A DNA stretch of 64,000 nt from Chloroflexota bacterium (GTDB lineage Bacteria > Chloroflexota > Anaerolineae > Anaerolineales > Villigracilaceae). The position numbers and the translations under genes were made by a program. Of the stretch, positions 1 to 9,587 are shown in pieces; positions within the stretch are counted from its first letter, which is position 1; every line of letters begins with the position of its first letter. The DNA is taken from positions 1 to 64,000 of the forward strand of contig JACRMH010000022.1 in assembly GCA_016219545.1 (NCBI GenBank), given 5' to 3'. The notes beneath the pieces were generated by a model. The model did no database searches and had not been told where the DNA came from. It worked only from the letters and a program-made list of their open reading frames with translations.

Positions 1-956
1 AAAGCCGCCAGCGGACGTGCCGCAAAACGATATTCGCTGTCGTAATCATCTTCAAGAAGATAGGCATCGGCACGTTTTGCCCAATCCAATATTGCCAATG
101 GCCGCGCCAGACTCATCGTGACGCCCAAAGGATATTGATGCGATGGAGTGAGATAGGCTAGACGTGCTTTGGGAGCGCGCGCGATTCCCTCTTCCACGAT
201 CAATCCCTCCCTGTCAATTGGTACTGGGACGATGTGAGCCTTCGCCCCGATGAAAGCGCCTCGCGCGCCGAAATAGCCTGGATCCTCCAACCAGACAGGA
301 TCGCCAGCGTTGAGCAACATGCGTGATGTCAAATCAAGCGCACCCTGGGAACCAGATACGATGACAATTTGTTCTGGCGTGCAATGAACCTGACGGGAGA
401 CCGTAACATGAGCCGCAATCGCCTCCCGCAACGGACGATATCCAGCCGCATCCTGGTATCCGTAATTTTTCTCGGACATGTACCTGGCTTGTTTGATAAC
501 AAGCTGTGACCAAAGTTTGTAGGGGAAGGCATCCAAAGCTGGCGCATCAGGGAGAAGCAGGCGCAGGGTTCTGTTGATTGGCAGTGACACAAATTTGCGG
601 GATAACTCCATTTGTGATCTGGCATGATCTGAAAATACTGGTTGGGATGGTTCGAGGTGGTTCTGCGGGGTATCATGATTTTGCGGCGTTAACAGAAGAT
701 CGGGTAAAACGCGCGCGACAAATGTCCCGCTCCCTTCCGAGGATTCGAGATACCCCTCTGCTGTCAATTGCCTGTAAGCGTTCAGGATGGTATTGAGCGA
801 CATCCCGAGTTCATCTGCCAGCTCGCGGGTGGATGGCAATTTCGTCCCGCCTTTCAATTCCCCAGAAAGGATCGCCGTCCGCAAATGGGTATAGATTTGC
901 TGATAGAGCGGAGCATTTAAATCAGGATGAAATGGGTTACCTTTAAATATGGCCAT
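1..956 (-). CDS. MocR/GntR-family transcriptional regulator with aminotransferase-like domain (3' part cut by window edge)
   Basis: I read this frame directly: it is open from an ATG at 956 to the window edge (318 codons), giving MAIFKGNPFHP at the start. Residues about 10-80 form a GntR winged helix (LYQQIYTHLRTAIL, KLPSTRELADELGMS, EGSGTFVAR). The rest matches the fold-type I aminotransferase domain of MocR regulators: YGYQDAAGYRPLREAIA, VSGSQGALDL, then LTPSHQYPLG and EDDYDSEYRF near the edge. The PLP lysine would lie beyond the edge. Family members (PdxR, GabR, TauR) usually sense PLP or an amine ligand; the target here is unknown. It lies 59 bp downstream of the DinB-like gene, same strand, possibly one transcript. 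Confidence 0.9.
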   Translation of the reverse strand, partial: MAIFKGNPFHPDLNAPLYQQIYTHLRTAILSGELKGGTKLPSTRELADELGMSLNTILNAYRQLTAEGYLESSEGSGTFVARVLPDLLLTPQNHDTPQNHLEPSQPVFSDHARSQMELSRKFVSLPINRTLRLLLPDAPALDAFPYKLWSQLVIKQARYMSEKNYGYQDAAGYRPLREAIAAHVTVSRQVHCTPEQIVIVSGSQGALDLTSRMLLNAGDPVWLEDPGYFGARGAFIGAKAHIVPVPIDREGLIVEEGIARAPKARLAYLTPSHQYPLGVTMSLARPLAILDWAKRADAYLLEDDYDSEYRFAARPLAA

Positions 957-1015
957 GGCTTACCTCAGGGTATCAAGTCTGCCAGTTATGTGAATTTGGA
1001 TTGGTGAACTGAAAG

Positions 1016-1498
1016 TTACATTACCAATGCGATTTGAATTTGCCGAATGTGTCCATGCCCGTGCCTGGCATAGGTTTCGACGAAATGGTCAATGGAAAGT
1101 TCGCCCATGTCAGGGTGAATTCCGACTCGCGCAAAATCATCTGGGTTGAGTTGAGAAAGCAGAGTTGACCAGCGGCTGTGAAGTCCGCGCAGGATGGATA
1201 GGGAGGCGGTGACGTCTGATTGTTTTGCGTCGTCAAGTTCTGCCCAGGTTTCCTGTTCCCAAGTTTTGAGAGTCGGGCGGTCTTCGGTCAGAATCAATTT
1301 CATTCGAGTATAGGCGTGGATGTGCGAATCAGCCAGATGATGAATCGTCTGCGCGATGTTCCAATCGCCGTCGAGGGTTGGGTGTTCGATTTCTTTGTGG
1401 GCAAATCGAAAGTCAAACATCATCGCCTGAAAGAGCGGTTGGCTGGATGCAATGGAAGCATGATTTTTATGAGGAATAAATTTTGAGGAAAAGGCCAA
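1016..1498 (-). CDS. DinB/YfiT-like putative metal-dependent hydrolase
   Basis: The 160-aa product carries the YfiT-type signature: DWNIAQTIHHLADSHIHAYTRMKL, split here as the HHLADSH motif and the following helix, then TWEQETWAEL, and near the C-terminus HFVETYARHGHGHIRQI. The first His and the two C-terminal His are the expected metal ligands of the four-helix DinB fold. In this superfamily such proteins are thiol transferases or hydrolases; the substrate cannot be deduced. The first 25 residues do not look like the family, and the longest frame begins with TTG; an internal ATG at 1423 is an alternative start. No clear ribosome-binding site is seen for either. Confidence 0.75.
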   Translation of the reverse strand: MAFSSKFIPHKNHASIASSQPLFQAMMFDFRFAHKEIEHPTLDGDWNIAQTIHHLADSHIHAYTRMKLILTEDRPTLKTWEQETWAELDDAKQSDVTASLSILRGLHSRWSTLLSQLNPDDFARVGIHPDMGELSIDHFVETYARHGHGHIRQIQIALVM

Positions 1499-1655
1499 TT
1501 GTTATGTTAATTAAGTTGCACATTATATTTTGAGGAAACAAATCAAGTTTACCATGTGCATTTATGGGGAAGGTGAAAAAGAAAACGAATTCACATGCAT
1601 GTTTGCCGAGCGTTTCCCTTATAATGTCACGAGCAATTTCTCCTTGGAGGCCGTT

Positions 1656-3749
1656 ATGAAAAGTGTTTTATCCTTTACAGTATTGATTGTCTTTGTTTTG
1701 ACTTCTTGTGCACCGGCTCAAAATGCCACGACGCCAATAGCATCAGTTACATCCTTGCCAACTTCAACACATACACCAATTCCCGCGACCTTTACGGCTT
1801 CTCCTACATTGACGCAAACATCTACGCCGACGCTTGAATTACCGGTCGGGTTGAAAACACCCATCCCCGATCTGAACACAGGGATAACATCCAATAACGG
1901 ACAAGATTTGAACGAGGTCGCCCGCTATTATGGGAACATGCCGTATCTAGCCAGACTGACAAAGGATCACAAGCGCTTATTCGTTCGCGATCAATTGGGC
2001 ATTGATGTTTATGATTACCAGACGGAAAAATTGCTCCTGCAAATTCCCCTTTATTCGAAGAACACGGATACTCTAGGACTCCAGATCAGCGACGCCGGAG
2101 ACTGGGCATTGATCGATCGGCGCTGGCTCCTGCAACCGGATACATTTCAGACAGAAAAAGATCTCCAAGATCTCTATTCACGCCCTGAATTAAATCCAAA
2201 TCAATATGCCGCAGAATTTGCTCTTTCTCCCAACGGCAAGTTATTGGCAATTCATGAATACAACTGCAACAATGAGTGTTTTGGGATTTTTCATTTTCTC
2301 CATTTGGATACTGGTGAGTATACGAATGCACCATCCATAAACGGCTTCTATCCGGTCTTTTCGCCGGACAGTTCCTTGATAGCCGTCGAAGTGGAGTACC
2401 GAGTGGTTGTTGTCCATAATATTGCGGAAAACAAAATAGTTGGCAAGTTTCCCATTGATTATCAGCTCGATGGGAAGGTGTTCTCCAGCGACTCGTCACT
2501 GATCGCACTGCGTCAACGTGGTCCTGTCGAGATTTGGAACTTGGCGAGCGGTGAAAAAATTGTCACTGAGGAGAGTTATCGCGCCGATTGTTACTCCAAT
2601 ACCGCCAGCGGAGGACTATCGATCGGCGGGATTGGTTTTTTCAGTCAGGATAATAATGAAATTGCGATCTTCAGATGCAAGAAAGATATCCAAGTCTGGT
2701 CGATTCCCCAAGGAAAACTTCTATCCGAAAAACATTTCGACACCGATGTATCTTCCACGCTGTTTGACGATAAAGGCAACATAAGTTTGCTTTTTCCATT
2801 TCGTTCTACTGGTCTGTGGAGAAACTCCTCAAGTACGACTGAATTCCGATTCACTGATAACCAAACTATCGCTTTTCAATATTACGATCGGGATATTTCG
2901 GGCTATCGTGGATGCACCGTTCCGCTGCAGTCTGGTGACCTAAATTGCGTGGATAATGCAGTGCTTGGAACAGACGGAAACTTTTACAAATATGTTGTCA
3001 ATAAAAATATCATTCAAGTCTTTCCCTATGATGCGCCATCCGGCTCACAACTGCTCTTTGAATTTGGCTGGACAGGTGTTGCCGAAGGAACGATCCTTGG
3101 ATTGGATCCGCAACATACGCTGGTACTTTATGTCGGAATGACAACGCAATATGAAGGCTATACATCGCTGATCGATTGGGGAACTGGAAAAGTGATCAGA
3201 AGGTGGGATCAACGGGATGCGGTTTCTTGGGCTGCTTCAAGCGACAGCCAAGACGCGGCATTTTGTCTCCGCACACCTATATCTGACGCTTATGGCTCCA
3301 TTAAAGGAGGCAAGCTGGATCTCGTCGATCTCGCCAGTCAGAAAATTACTTATGAGGAAGGCTTTACCTGTCACCTTGTGGCGATTTCCTCATCTGCAGA
3401 CAATAGGCGGATTGCGGCCGGTTACATGATCATACGTCCCGGGAAAGAAACAGTAAGCTCCCTGTTGATGATCATGGACTTTGACGAACAAAATTTACGA
3501 AAAAAAGTTGACATCGGGTGTTCTGGAATTATGGGAGCCCTGGCTTTTTCACCGGATGATTCACTGCTTGTGGCTGGCTGTGACGAATCGATTCATTTCT
3601 TGAATCCCTCTGACGGAACAGAATATTTTCGATTGGAAGGCTACCCTGGCGTTAGCGGCTTGGCATTTTCTCCCGATGGGAAAAAGCTTGCCATATCCTT
3701 TGGCGGAGGAGTTATCAGCATTGTGGCAGTTTCGCCTGTCGTTCCATAG
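1656..3749 (+). CDS. Beta-propeller (WD40/PD40-like) lipoprotein
   Basis: The open frame begins at 1530, but the ATG at 1656 is preceded by TTGGAGG (1644-1650) and begins a clear lipoprotein signal (MKSVLSFTVLIVFVLTSC, Cys at residue 18). A Thr/Pro-rich linker follows (about 20-65), then about 600 residues of repeated blades with signatures such as FALSPNGKLLAIHEY, FSPDSSLIAVEVEY, FSSDSSLIALRQ, AFSPDDSLLVAGC and AFSPDGKKLAIS. Such propellers are usually protein-interaction scaffolds on the outer face of the membrane. No catalytic motif is visible. It may be functionally linked to the surface-exposed kinase encoded next, but spacing (183 bp) does not demand one transcript. Confidence 0.85.
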   Translation: MKSVLSFTVLIVFVLTSCAPAQNATTPIASVTSLPTSTHTPIPATFTASPTLTQTSTPTLELPVGLKTPIPDLNTGITSNNGQDLNEVARYYGNMPYLARLTKDHKRLFVRDQLGIDVYDYQTEKLLLQIPLYSKNTDTLGLQISDAGDWALIDRRWLLQPDTFQTEKDLQDLYSRPELNPNQYAAEFALSPNGKLLAIHEYNCNNECFGIFHFLHLDTGEYTNAPSINGFYPVFSPDSSLIAVEVEYRVVVVHNIAENKIVGKFPIDYQLDGKVFSSDSSLIALRQRGPVEIWNLASGEKIVTEESYRADCYSNTASGGLSIGGIGFFSQDNNEIAIFRCKKDIQVWSIPQGKLLSEKHFDTDVSSTLFDDKGNISLLFPFRSTGLWRNSSSTTEFRFTDNQTIAFQYYDRDISGYRGCTVPLQSGDLNCVDNAVLGTDGNFYKYVVNKNIIQVFPYDAPSGSQLLFEFGWTGVAEGTILGLDPQHTLVLYVGMTTQYEGYTSLIDWGTGKVIRRWDQRDAVSWAASSDSQDAAFCLRTPISDAYGSIKGGKLDLVDLASQKITYEEGFTCHLVAISSSADNRRIAAGYMIIRPGKETVSSLLMIMDFDEQNLRKKVDIGCSGIMGALAFSPDDSLLVAGCDESIHFLNPSDGTEYFRLEGYPGVSGLAFSPDGKKLAISFGGGVISIVAVSPVVP

Positions 3750-3932
3750 CGAAAAAATCCTGCAGCAACGTTGTTCGATAAATTTACTAACGACTAAAGT
3801 ATAATCACGCCATTAGATATAAGTAAAAAATTAGTCCCTTCTTTTTGCCTCACATGTTCTGATATGACACATTGTGATTAGCTGAACAACTTTTTATCCG
3901 TATGCTTTGAGTTTGATATTTTAGGAGTAGCA

Positions 3933-5597
3933 ATGGCTAAATCTAATTGGATCGGGCAGAAAATAGGCAATAGGTATCTGATAGAAGAATTACTGGGACA
4001 AGGGGGTATGTCATCTGTATACAAGGCCACCGACCCCAACCTAAAACGGGTGGTGGCGGTTAAATTGATCCACCCACACTTGTCCAGCAATCCAGACTTT
4101 GTTCAACGGTTTGAAGAGGAAGCCTCGGCAGTTGCGCAACTACGTCACCACGGCATTATCCAGGTTTTTGATTTCAACAAGGACGATGATATTTATTACA
4201 TGGTGTTGGAATTTGTTCCAGGTGAAACGATCCAGGCTCATCTCAAAAGATTGAACGATAGCGGACGCAAATTATCTGCTGAAAAATCAACACACTATAT
4301 GGCCGAAATTTGCGACGCAGTGGATTATGCTCATCAGCGTGGAATAATCCATCGTGATATCAAACCCGCCAACCTGATGCTCAATACTCAAGGTCAAGCC
4401 ATCCTCATGGATTTTGGTATTGCCAAGATCGTCGGCGGGCAAAGACACACTGCAACAGGTGCAGTTGTTGGGACCGCCATGTATATGTCGCCCGAGCAAA
4501 TTCGGGGTGAACAGCCTGATCGGCGTACAGACGTTTACTCATTGGGTGTAACATTTTTTGAGATGCTTGGTGGTCATCCACCTTTCCAAGCTGATTCTGC
4601 AATGACGTTGATGATGATGCATTTGAACGATCCGGTGCCTGACCCAAGGAAACTTAATCCGGAGGTGCCAGACGGTTTGGTTGCAGTGGTCAATAAGACA
4701 CTGGCCAAAAATCCCGATGACCGTTACCAGACTGCCGCTCAAATGGCGACCGCATTAAGAAACGCGTTGGGAGGTGTCAAGTCTGGGATGTCTGAATCTG
4801 CCACTTTAGTTGCAGGAACATTGATCAAGAGATCCTCCACGTCACTAAAAAACACCGATGCCACAACGATTGAACCTGTAAACACCAGCCCGCAAGGCAA
4901 TTATCTGGGTACCATGATTGAAAGTGTTCCCACCGAAAGCACACTGAAACCAATCTACACAACTGACATAGGCCGTACTTCGATAGATATTTCAGGCGTA
5001 ACCCCAAACATCCCGAACACTAAATCACGGTCTAAAAAGTCCAATCTGGCATTGCCATTAATTCTTGGAGGAGTTTTCGGGATTGGCTGTTTAATCCTTG
5101 GCGGAATATTCCTTGTCAGCCGCTTATTGATATCTGGAAGCAATCCCCCCACCGAAGTACCTATCGTTGCAGCTTTTGTTAATACCGAAACTCCCATTCC
5201 CCTCCCTACCGCCACCATTGAGAGCGTTGTAGTCGCACCAACTGAAATCCCGACTGAAACAGCTATTCCCCTCACACCTACGCCAAGTACGCCGTATGTT
5301 GTAATTACCGGCATACGAATTGAAAACAGTGTTTATGTTGTGGATTACGAGGTTCACAATTATCCCGAGTCGTCAGGCATGCATGCTCACATGTTCTTCA
5401 ATAATGTTACTCCTGAGCAAGCAGGTATGCCCGGTTCAGGTCCATGGAAATTGACTTGGGGGGCGTATGGCAACCCGCCTTTTACTAAATATAGTGTGGC
5501 AAGTCGTCCATCAAATGCAACGCAAATGTGCGCGCTGGTTGCCAATTCTAATCACTCGATCCAGCTTAATAGCGGAAACTGTGTGGATTTGCCTTGA
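3933..5597 (+). CDS. Hanks-type Ser/Thr protein kinase with one membrane span and an extracytoplasmic domain
   Basis: Residues about 14-280 are a complete eukaryotic-like kinase: Gly-loop GQGG (22-25), VAVK with Lys44, catalytic HRDIKPAN (Asp142), metal-binding DFG (160-162) and the APE-equivalent SPEQ. A Ser/Thr-rich juxtamembrane linker (280-370) is followed by a transmembrane helix (about 373-398) and a T/P-rich stalk. The C-terminal about 110 residues are an outside domain with two Cys (near residues 534 and 550), possibly a ligand-sensing module; I do not recognise its family. The layout resembles PknB-type receptors but without PASTA repeats. All key kinase residues are present, so it should be active. 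Confidence 0.92.
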   Translation: MAKSNWIGQKIGNRYLIEELLGQGGMSSVYKATDPNLKRVVAVKLIHPHLSSNPDFVQRFEEEASAVAQLRHHGIIQVFDFNKDDDIYYMVLEFVPGETIQAHLKRLNDSGRKLSAEKSTHYMAEICDAVDYAHQRGIIHRDIKPANLMLNTQGQAILMDFGIAKIVGGQRHTATGAVVGTAMYMSPEQIRGEQPDRRTDVYSLGVTFFEMLGGHPPFQADSAMTLMMMHLNDPVPDPRKLNPEVPDGLVAVVNKTLAKNPDDRYQTAAQMATALRNALGGVKSGMSESATLVAGTLIKRSSTSLKNTDATTIEPVNTSPQGNYLGTMIESVPTESTLKPIYTTDIGRTSIDISGVTPNIPNTKSRSKKSNLALPLILGGVFGIGCLILGGIFLVSRLLISGSNPPTEVPIVAAFVNTETPIPLPTATIESVVVAPTEIPTETAIPLTPTPSTPYVVITGIRIENSVYVVDYEVHNYPESSGMHAHMFFNNVTPEQAGMPGSGPWKLTWGAYGNPPFTKYSVASRPSNATQMCALVANSNHSIQLNSGNCVDLP

Positions 5598-5729
5598 TAA
5601 CTAAGTGCGCAAGGTTTAGACCGCGTGCTGGCTGTGAGGTCACAAGCTGAAAGAACAAGGGATGTCATTCGTGTGTCATTCGACAATAAGGGATGGTCAA
5701 TTTGAACTGAATGCTTTAATATAAGCAGC

Positions 5730-6224
5730 ATGGCCGCTACGTTTCCTGAGCTCGTCCGGTTTTTTATCAAGCGTCGTAATCTGTCAGTGGAGCAACTGGC
5801 CAACCTGGCAAATCTCTCTCGTAAAACGCTTTACAGGTGGGTGAACGGGGAAGTCGAAAATCCCAGGCACTGGTATCAAATTGTTGCGCTGGGCAAGGCG
5901 CTGTGCTTGAGTGTTGATGAAGTTAATCAGTTGTTGAAGGTGACCAAAAACCCGAACTTCGGGGAGTTGAAAGAGTTAGCCCGGTATGAGTACGAAGTTG
6001 AGTTGTTGAACGAATTCGCGAAAATGGAATCTGCATCAAGCTCCGTCCCCCGTCCTCAAATTCGTTTTGAACCCTGGGCGGCTTTAGAGGCACCAGCGGG
6101 AGCCGTCCAGAAGGTGTCAACATCCAAATTAACAAATAGATCGCTTTTTGTAAACCATTCGGAAACTCACTGGTGTCTGCAGATGTCGGTGAGTTTCCGA
6201 ATTTGTTTGAGGTTTCAAGAGTGA
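5730..6224 (+). CDS. XRE-like helix-turn-helix protein, 3' end overlapped by an inverted repeat
   Basis: The N-terminal 70 residues form a Cro/CI-type HTH: FFIKRRNLSVEQLANLANLS followed by the recognition helix RKTLYRWVNGEVENP. This is a DNA-binding domain often seen at the N-terminus of NB-ARC or AAA regulators. The remaining 90 residues have no recognised domain. The last about 23 residues are encoded by a perfect inverted repeat (6157-6202), so the native C-terminus may have been replaced or read through. The protein may therefore be a truncated remnant of a larger regulator. Downstream the strand switches to the minus-strand lipoprotein gene. Confidence 0.65.
   Translation: MAATFPELVRFFIKRRNLSVEQLANLANLSRKTLYRWVNGEVENPRHWYQIVALGKALCLSVDEVNQLLKVTKNPNFGELKELARYEYEVELLNEFAKMESASSSVPRPQIRFEPWAALEAPAGAVQKVSTSKLTNRSLFVNHSETHWCLQMSVSFRICLRFQE
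6157..6202. repeat. Perfect 14-bp inverted repeat with CTGCAG centre
   Basis: The arms ATTCGGAAACTCAC (6157-6170) and GTGAGTTTCCGAAT (6189-6202) are exact reverse complements, and the 18-base spacer is itself nearly palindromic around TCTGCAGA. It lies inside the 3' end of the HTH reading frame and has no T-tract on either side, so it looks more like a small palindromic element than an intrinsic terminator. A weaker GGTTTC/GAAACC pair follows at 6211-6230. Confidence 0.7.
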
Positions 6225-6345
6225 GAAACCTGATAAGAGTAATCCAATCGAAAATTAGCATGTACACAAATTATGTTGTTCTATCCACAAATGTATTTCT
6301 ATAAAAAGTTTTTTATCGCGATGCAGTCTGTCCTTTATAACCACA

Positions 6346-7071
6346 CTAACGTAGGTCGCGGTAACCGATATCGATCATCCATTGGCATAGGATCGGACCA
6401 CCATATCGGTCAGGCGTGGGGCTGCCTCCAGTGATGAAGGGCAAACCGCTATAGCCACGAAAATAACCAGCCTCTCCAGTGAGCTGTTCATTCGCAGCGG
6501 TGGATAACTCCTGGTCACCGATCGCGATGGCATGAATATGGATGGATGAGTCTGTATACACCTCGCCATATTCGCGCAACCAGGCTGCAAAGCCAGCCGC
6601 GCGGAGAGCATGTAACAAGGGTTCAATGTCATCCCATAGGACAGTATAGGTCCCATGACGTAATACCGAGAGATCTATTGCCCCGCCGCCCAAGTGTGTA
6701 CCAAAAGACGCCTCGCCGTTATCGTGATAACTGCCTTGTGTAATGGCATAACCGGTGATCTCAAGCTCGCCTCCATACAACTCCTGGGCATGTGCGAGCA
6801 TGGCAAGCGTACGCTGATTGATGGTCCAGCCATTCACATCCACACGGGTGTAATCATCAGGCGGTTTCATACAACCGATCGGTTCGGGAGTAGTTGTTGG
6901 GGAACTTGTCGCAGTAAGAGCGTGCGTAGCTGAGGCAGTTGGTGAAATGGTGGGCGTAGCCGGGATTGGTGATGGCGTGGCGACCTTAGGCAATACAGTG
7001 GACTGGGAACTGCCAAGACAGCCAGTCAACAAAAACACAAATGAGATCCATAGATGGAGGAAATTGCGCAT
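6346..7071 (-). CDS. Lipoprotein with M15-like (D-Ala-D-Ala carboxypeptidase fold) domain
   Basis: The frame extends further upstream, but the ATG at 7071 begins a lipoprotein signal (MRNFLHLWISFVFLLTGC) and is preceded by GGAGG-like bases. A T/P/S-rich stalk (about 20-65) tethers a C-terminal domain with FGTHLGGGAIDLSV and SIHIHAIAIG. The spaced His/Asp and the final HxH are arranged as the zinc ligands of the Hedgehog/DD-peptidase (M15) fold, which cleaves peptidoglycan cross-links or stem peptides. Substrate specificity is not evident. The length (241 aa) fits a single domain on a tether. The gene is isolated, with 441 bp upstream before the response-regulator gene. Confidence 0.65.
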   Translation of the reverse strand: MRNFLHLWISFVFLLTGCLGSSQSTVLPKVATPSPIPATPTISPTASATHALTATSSPTTTPEPIGCMKPPDDYTRVDVNGWTINQRTLAMLAHAQELYGGELEITGYAITQGSYHDNGEASFGTHLGGGAIDLSVLRHGTYTVLWDDIEPLLHALRAAGFAAWLREYGEVYTDSSIHIHAIAIGDQELSTAANEQLTGEAGYFRGYSGLPFITGGSPTPDRYGGPILCQWMIDIGYRDLR

Positions 7072-7512
7072 GGGTAATTGATTATATCTTCGCCTTTGGC
7101 GTTCATGGGTCCCGGAAAAAAACACAATGACTTCATCATTCCAGGCACCCTTCGTGATCTGATGACCAGGTAGAATTGAAAACACTTGTGGAATATGATA
7201 TTGGGGAGACAAAAAACGCTCCTGCAAATGGAGATTTAATTGTTTGACTAAAAGTTTGCTTATATATTTGGGGTTGGTGAATGTCAAAGCACGTAGGCGG
7301 GAAAACGCCTAGCACGCCCCCATTCCTAGGGCAGATATTAGATCGAAATAAATAGTAAACCTAATATTATGCACTCCCATCATTCTGGTTTAGTATCATT
7401 CCAGGTTATCAGTGGGAATTCAAGAGGAAGGAGTTCGACACTGGCCAAGTTGATAAGTCACTCGCCTCAATTGTCATGCAGCACATGAAAAAAAGCGAAC
7501 GGAACTCCAAAA
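7072..7512. other. Intergenic region, no gene recognised
   Basis: This 441-bp gap lies upstream of the M15-like lipoprotein gene and downstream of the response-regulator stop. The lipoprotein frame continues upstream to about 7287, but that part has neither signal peptide nor family similarity. A short hairpin AGGCG/CGCCT occurs near 7291-7306. AT-rich sequence at 7330-7400 could hold a promoter, but I cannot point to convincing boxes. Confidence 0.5.
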
Positions 7513-8181
7513 TTATTGATCTTTGAAACTGTTTTTCTGGGCCAGAAGAGCGGCCTCGACACGATTGCGGACGTGAAGTTTTTGAAGAACGTTGGTGATG
7601 TAGTGCTTGACCGTCTTTTCGGCGAGGAAGAGTTTCTCTCCGATCTCTTTATTGCTCAAACCTGCCGCAAGTCCTTCGAGGATCTGGTGCTCGCGTTCAG
7701 TCAACTCATCGATCGGTCTTTTGGACTCTTTGTGAGCCGGGTTCGCCATCTCTACCAGCAGGCTGGCAGCCAGGGAAGGTGGGACATAGGATTCACCGGA
7801 CTGAACTGTGCGCAGGATGCGAATCAACTCGCGAGCTGGAACACCTTTGAGGATATAGGCACGCGAGCCGGTTTTTAATGCCGCAATCAAATGGTCATCG
7901 TCTTCGGACGAGGTCAACATGACAATTTTTGTGACCGGGCAATCGTTGGCGATCTCTCGCGCAGCAGTAATCCCGCTGCCGGGCATGTCGATGTCAAGGA
8001 GGATGATCTCGGGAAGCAAGTCCCGCGCCAAACGGATGGCGTCCGCAGCCGAACCGCCCTGACCGACAACTTCAAATTCAGTTTCAGCTGACAGAATAGT
8101 TGCCAGTCCGTCCCGAAAGAGGGCATGGTCATCGGCAATTACGATGCGAACTTTTGAGGCCGCCCTTTCCAAATCACTCAT
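7513..8181 (-). CDS. NarL/FixJ-type response regulator
   Basis: The product has a receiver domain (about 10-125) with acidic pair Asp17/Asp18, phospho-acceptor Asp63 in LLDIDMPG, Thr90 and Lys112. A LuxR-type HTH follows (about 155-215: LTEREHQILEGLAAGLSNKE, then the helix KTVKHYITNVLQKLHVRNR). The ATG overlaps the 3' end of the sensor kinase gene by 4 bp (ATGA), so the two are translationally coupled and almost certainly form a cognate pair. All phosphorelay residues are present. Target genes are unknown. Confidence 0.95.
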   Translation of the reverse strand: MSDLERAASKVRIVIADDHALFRDGLATILSAETEFEVVGQGGSAADAIRLARDLLPEIILLDIDMPGSGITAAREIANDCPVTKIVMLTSSEDDDHLIAALKTGSRAYILKGVPARELIRILRTVQSGESYVPPSLAASLLVEMANPAHKESKRPIDELTEREHQILEGLAAGLSNKEIGEKLFLAEKTVKHYITNVLQKLHVRNRVEAALLAQKNSFKDQ

Positions 8182-9587
8182 ATTTTCATTCCTCCATCGA
8201 GTTGGAATGGCAGCCGGGCGATGATGGTCGTACCTTGCCCCGGGTGACTTTCAATCTGGAACCATCCACCGAGGCTTTCCACGCGCTCACGCATTCCGCT
8301 GAGACCCAGATGATTATCTGAGACTGTCTGCCGTGGGTCAAATCCGGCGCCGTTGTCAGATATCATGATTACAAGCTGAGAGTCCTTGGTACTCACAAGC
8401 ACGCGCTGACCGATGCCGCCTGCATGGCGATAAGCGTTGTTCAGTGCCTCCTGGATCAGCCGATAGATGGTGATCCGCAGCGACAGTGCCACTGAGTTGG
8501 GAATCGGTTGAAGAATTAACTCCACATGGGTGCCAGTGCGGCGCTCATGTGCAGATACCACTCGTTGGACGGTTTCCGTTAGACCCAACTCACTTAATTG
8601 AGGCAAGCTTAAACCAGTCGCAATACTGCGCATTTCCTTCAATGCAGATTGCAGTGAAATACCTACTTCGTTGAATTGGGTGACCATGTCTGTGTCTGTA
8701 GCAGTTTTTTCGAGACGCTCTGCCAGAGCGTCAAGTTTTAGAATCGACAAGCTTAGATCTTGGGCAGGGCCATCATGGAGTTCGGAACCAATCCGCTTGA
8801 GGTAGCCTTCATTCAATTGGGTCACACTGGCGGATGCACGACGGACCCGGTCACTTAACTCCCGGTTTTGATCAAGCAGATCGGTCAGTTGGATGACCTT
8901 TTGGGCCAACTCCGTCTGCTGATGCTGGATGGTATGACTGGCATCGCGGACGAACCCTGCCAGAAGCAGGTAGATTGCCAGGGTAGCCAGCCCTACTACC
9001 AACCAACTGCGCCGGCTGGATACCGCCAACTCCGCTTCGAGGTCATCGGTAAGTTGATAAAACTCAGCTACAGCAATGACCTTGTCAGTCCCGCTTAACC
9101 AAATCGGGCTGTAGGTTTCCAAAAGCTGCCCGTAAACCACACCCAGATCGATATTCTCCTCCTCGTCTAACTGACTCACTGAGGAAACCACTTCACCCAA
9201 CCTGGCGCGGAGCATCCCTCCGTGCATTGGAAAGGTTTTGCCAATCGCAGATGAGTTGGTGCTATAGATGAGTTTGCCGCGAGTGTCCCATATTTTAATA
9301 ACTACGATCTGTTTGCCCATTGGCGTATTCGTCAGGAGCCTGCCCAGCGCTTCCCGATACGCCGGAGAAATCTCTCCTGAGTCACCCAACTCCTGTAATT
9401 GGGGCGCAACGAAGCTGCCAACATACAAAGCAGTTGTCGCACCGGTGCGATGAATGACTCCGGTGACGATCTGCTTCTGGACCCACGCGCCAATCCCAAC
9501 CATCCCGGCCAGCAGGATGACCAGACTGGCAAACATAAAGCGCTGGCTAAGACTCAGATTCTTGAGGAAATGACGCCATTTATTCAT
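8178..9587 (-). CDS. Membrane sensor histidine kinase (HisKA_3/NarX-type)
   Basis: A transmembrane helix at about 17-37, an extracytoplasmic sensor region (about 40-190) and a second helix at about 193-213 precede a coiled coil (220-260). The phosphorylated His is His271 in the motif SELHDGPAQDLSLSILKLD. The ATPase domain follows with N-box EALNNAYRHAGG, G1 ISDNGAGFD and G2 GLSGMRERV. The sensor region contains WDTRGKLIYST, similar to PAS-like double-cache domains, so it may bind a small ligand outside the cell. It autophosphorylates and hands the phosphate to the downstream regulator; the stimulus is not deducible. Confidence 0.93.
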   Translation of the reverse strand: MNKWRHFLKNLSLSQRFMFASLVILLAGMVGIGAWVQKQIVTGVIHRTGATTALYVGSFVAPQLQELGDSGEISPAYREALGRLLTNTPMGKQIVVIKIWDTRGKLIYSTNSSAIGKTFPMHGGMLRARLGEVVSSVSQLDEEENIDLGVVYGQLLETYSPIWLSGTDKVIAVAEFYQLTDDLEAELAVSSRRSWLVVGLATLAIYLLLAGFVRDASHTIQHQQTELAQKVIQLTDLLDQNRELSDRVRRASASVTQLNEGYLKRIGSELHDGPAQDLSLSILKLDALAERLEKTATDTDMVTQFNEVGISLQSALKEMRSIATGLSLPQLSELGLTETVQRVVSAHERRTGTHVELILQPIPNSVALSLRITIYRLIQEALNNAYRHAGGIGQRVLVSTKDSQLVIMISDNGAGFDPRQTVSDNHLGLSGMRERVESLGGWFQIESHPGQGTTIIARLPFQLDGGMKI

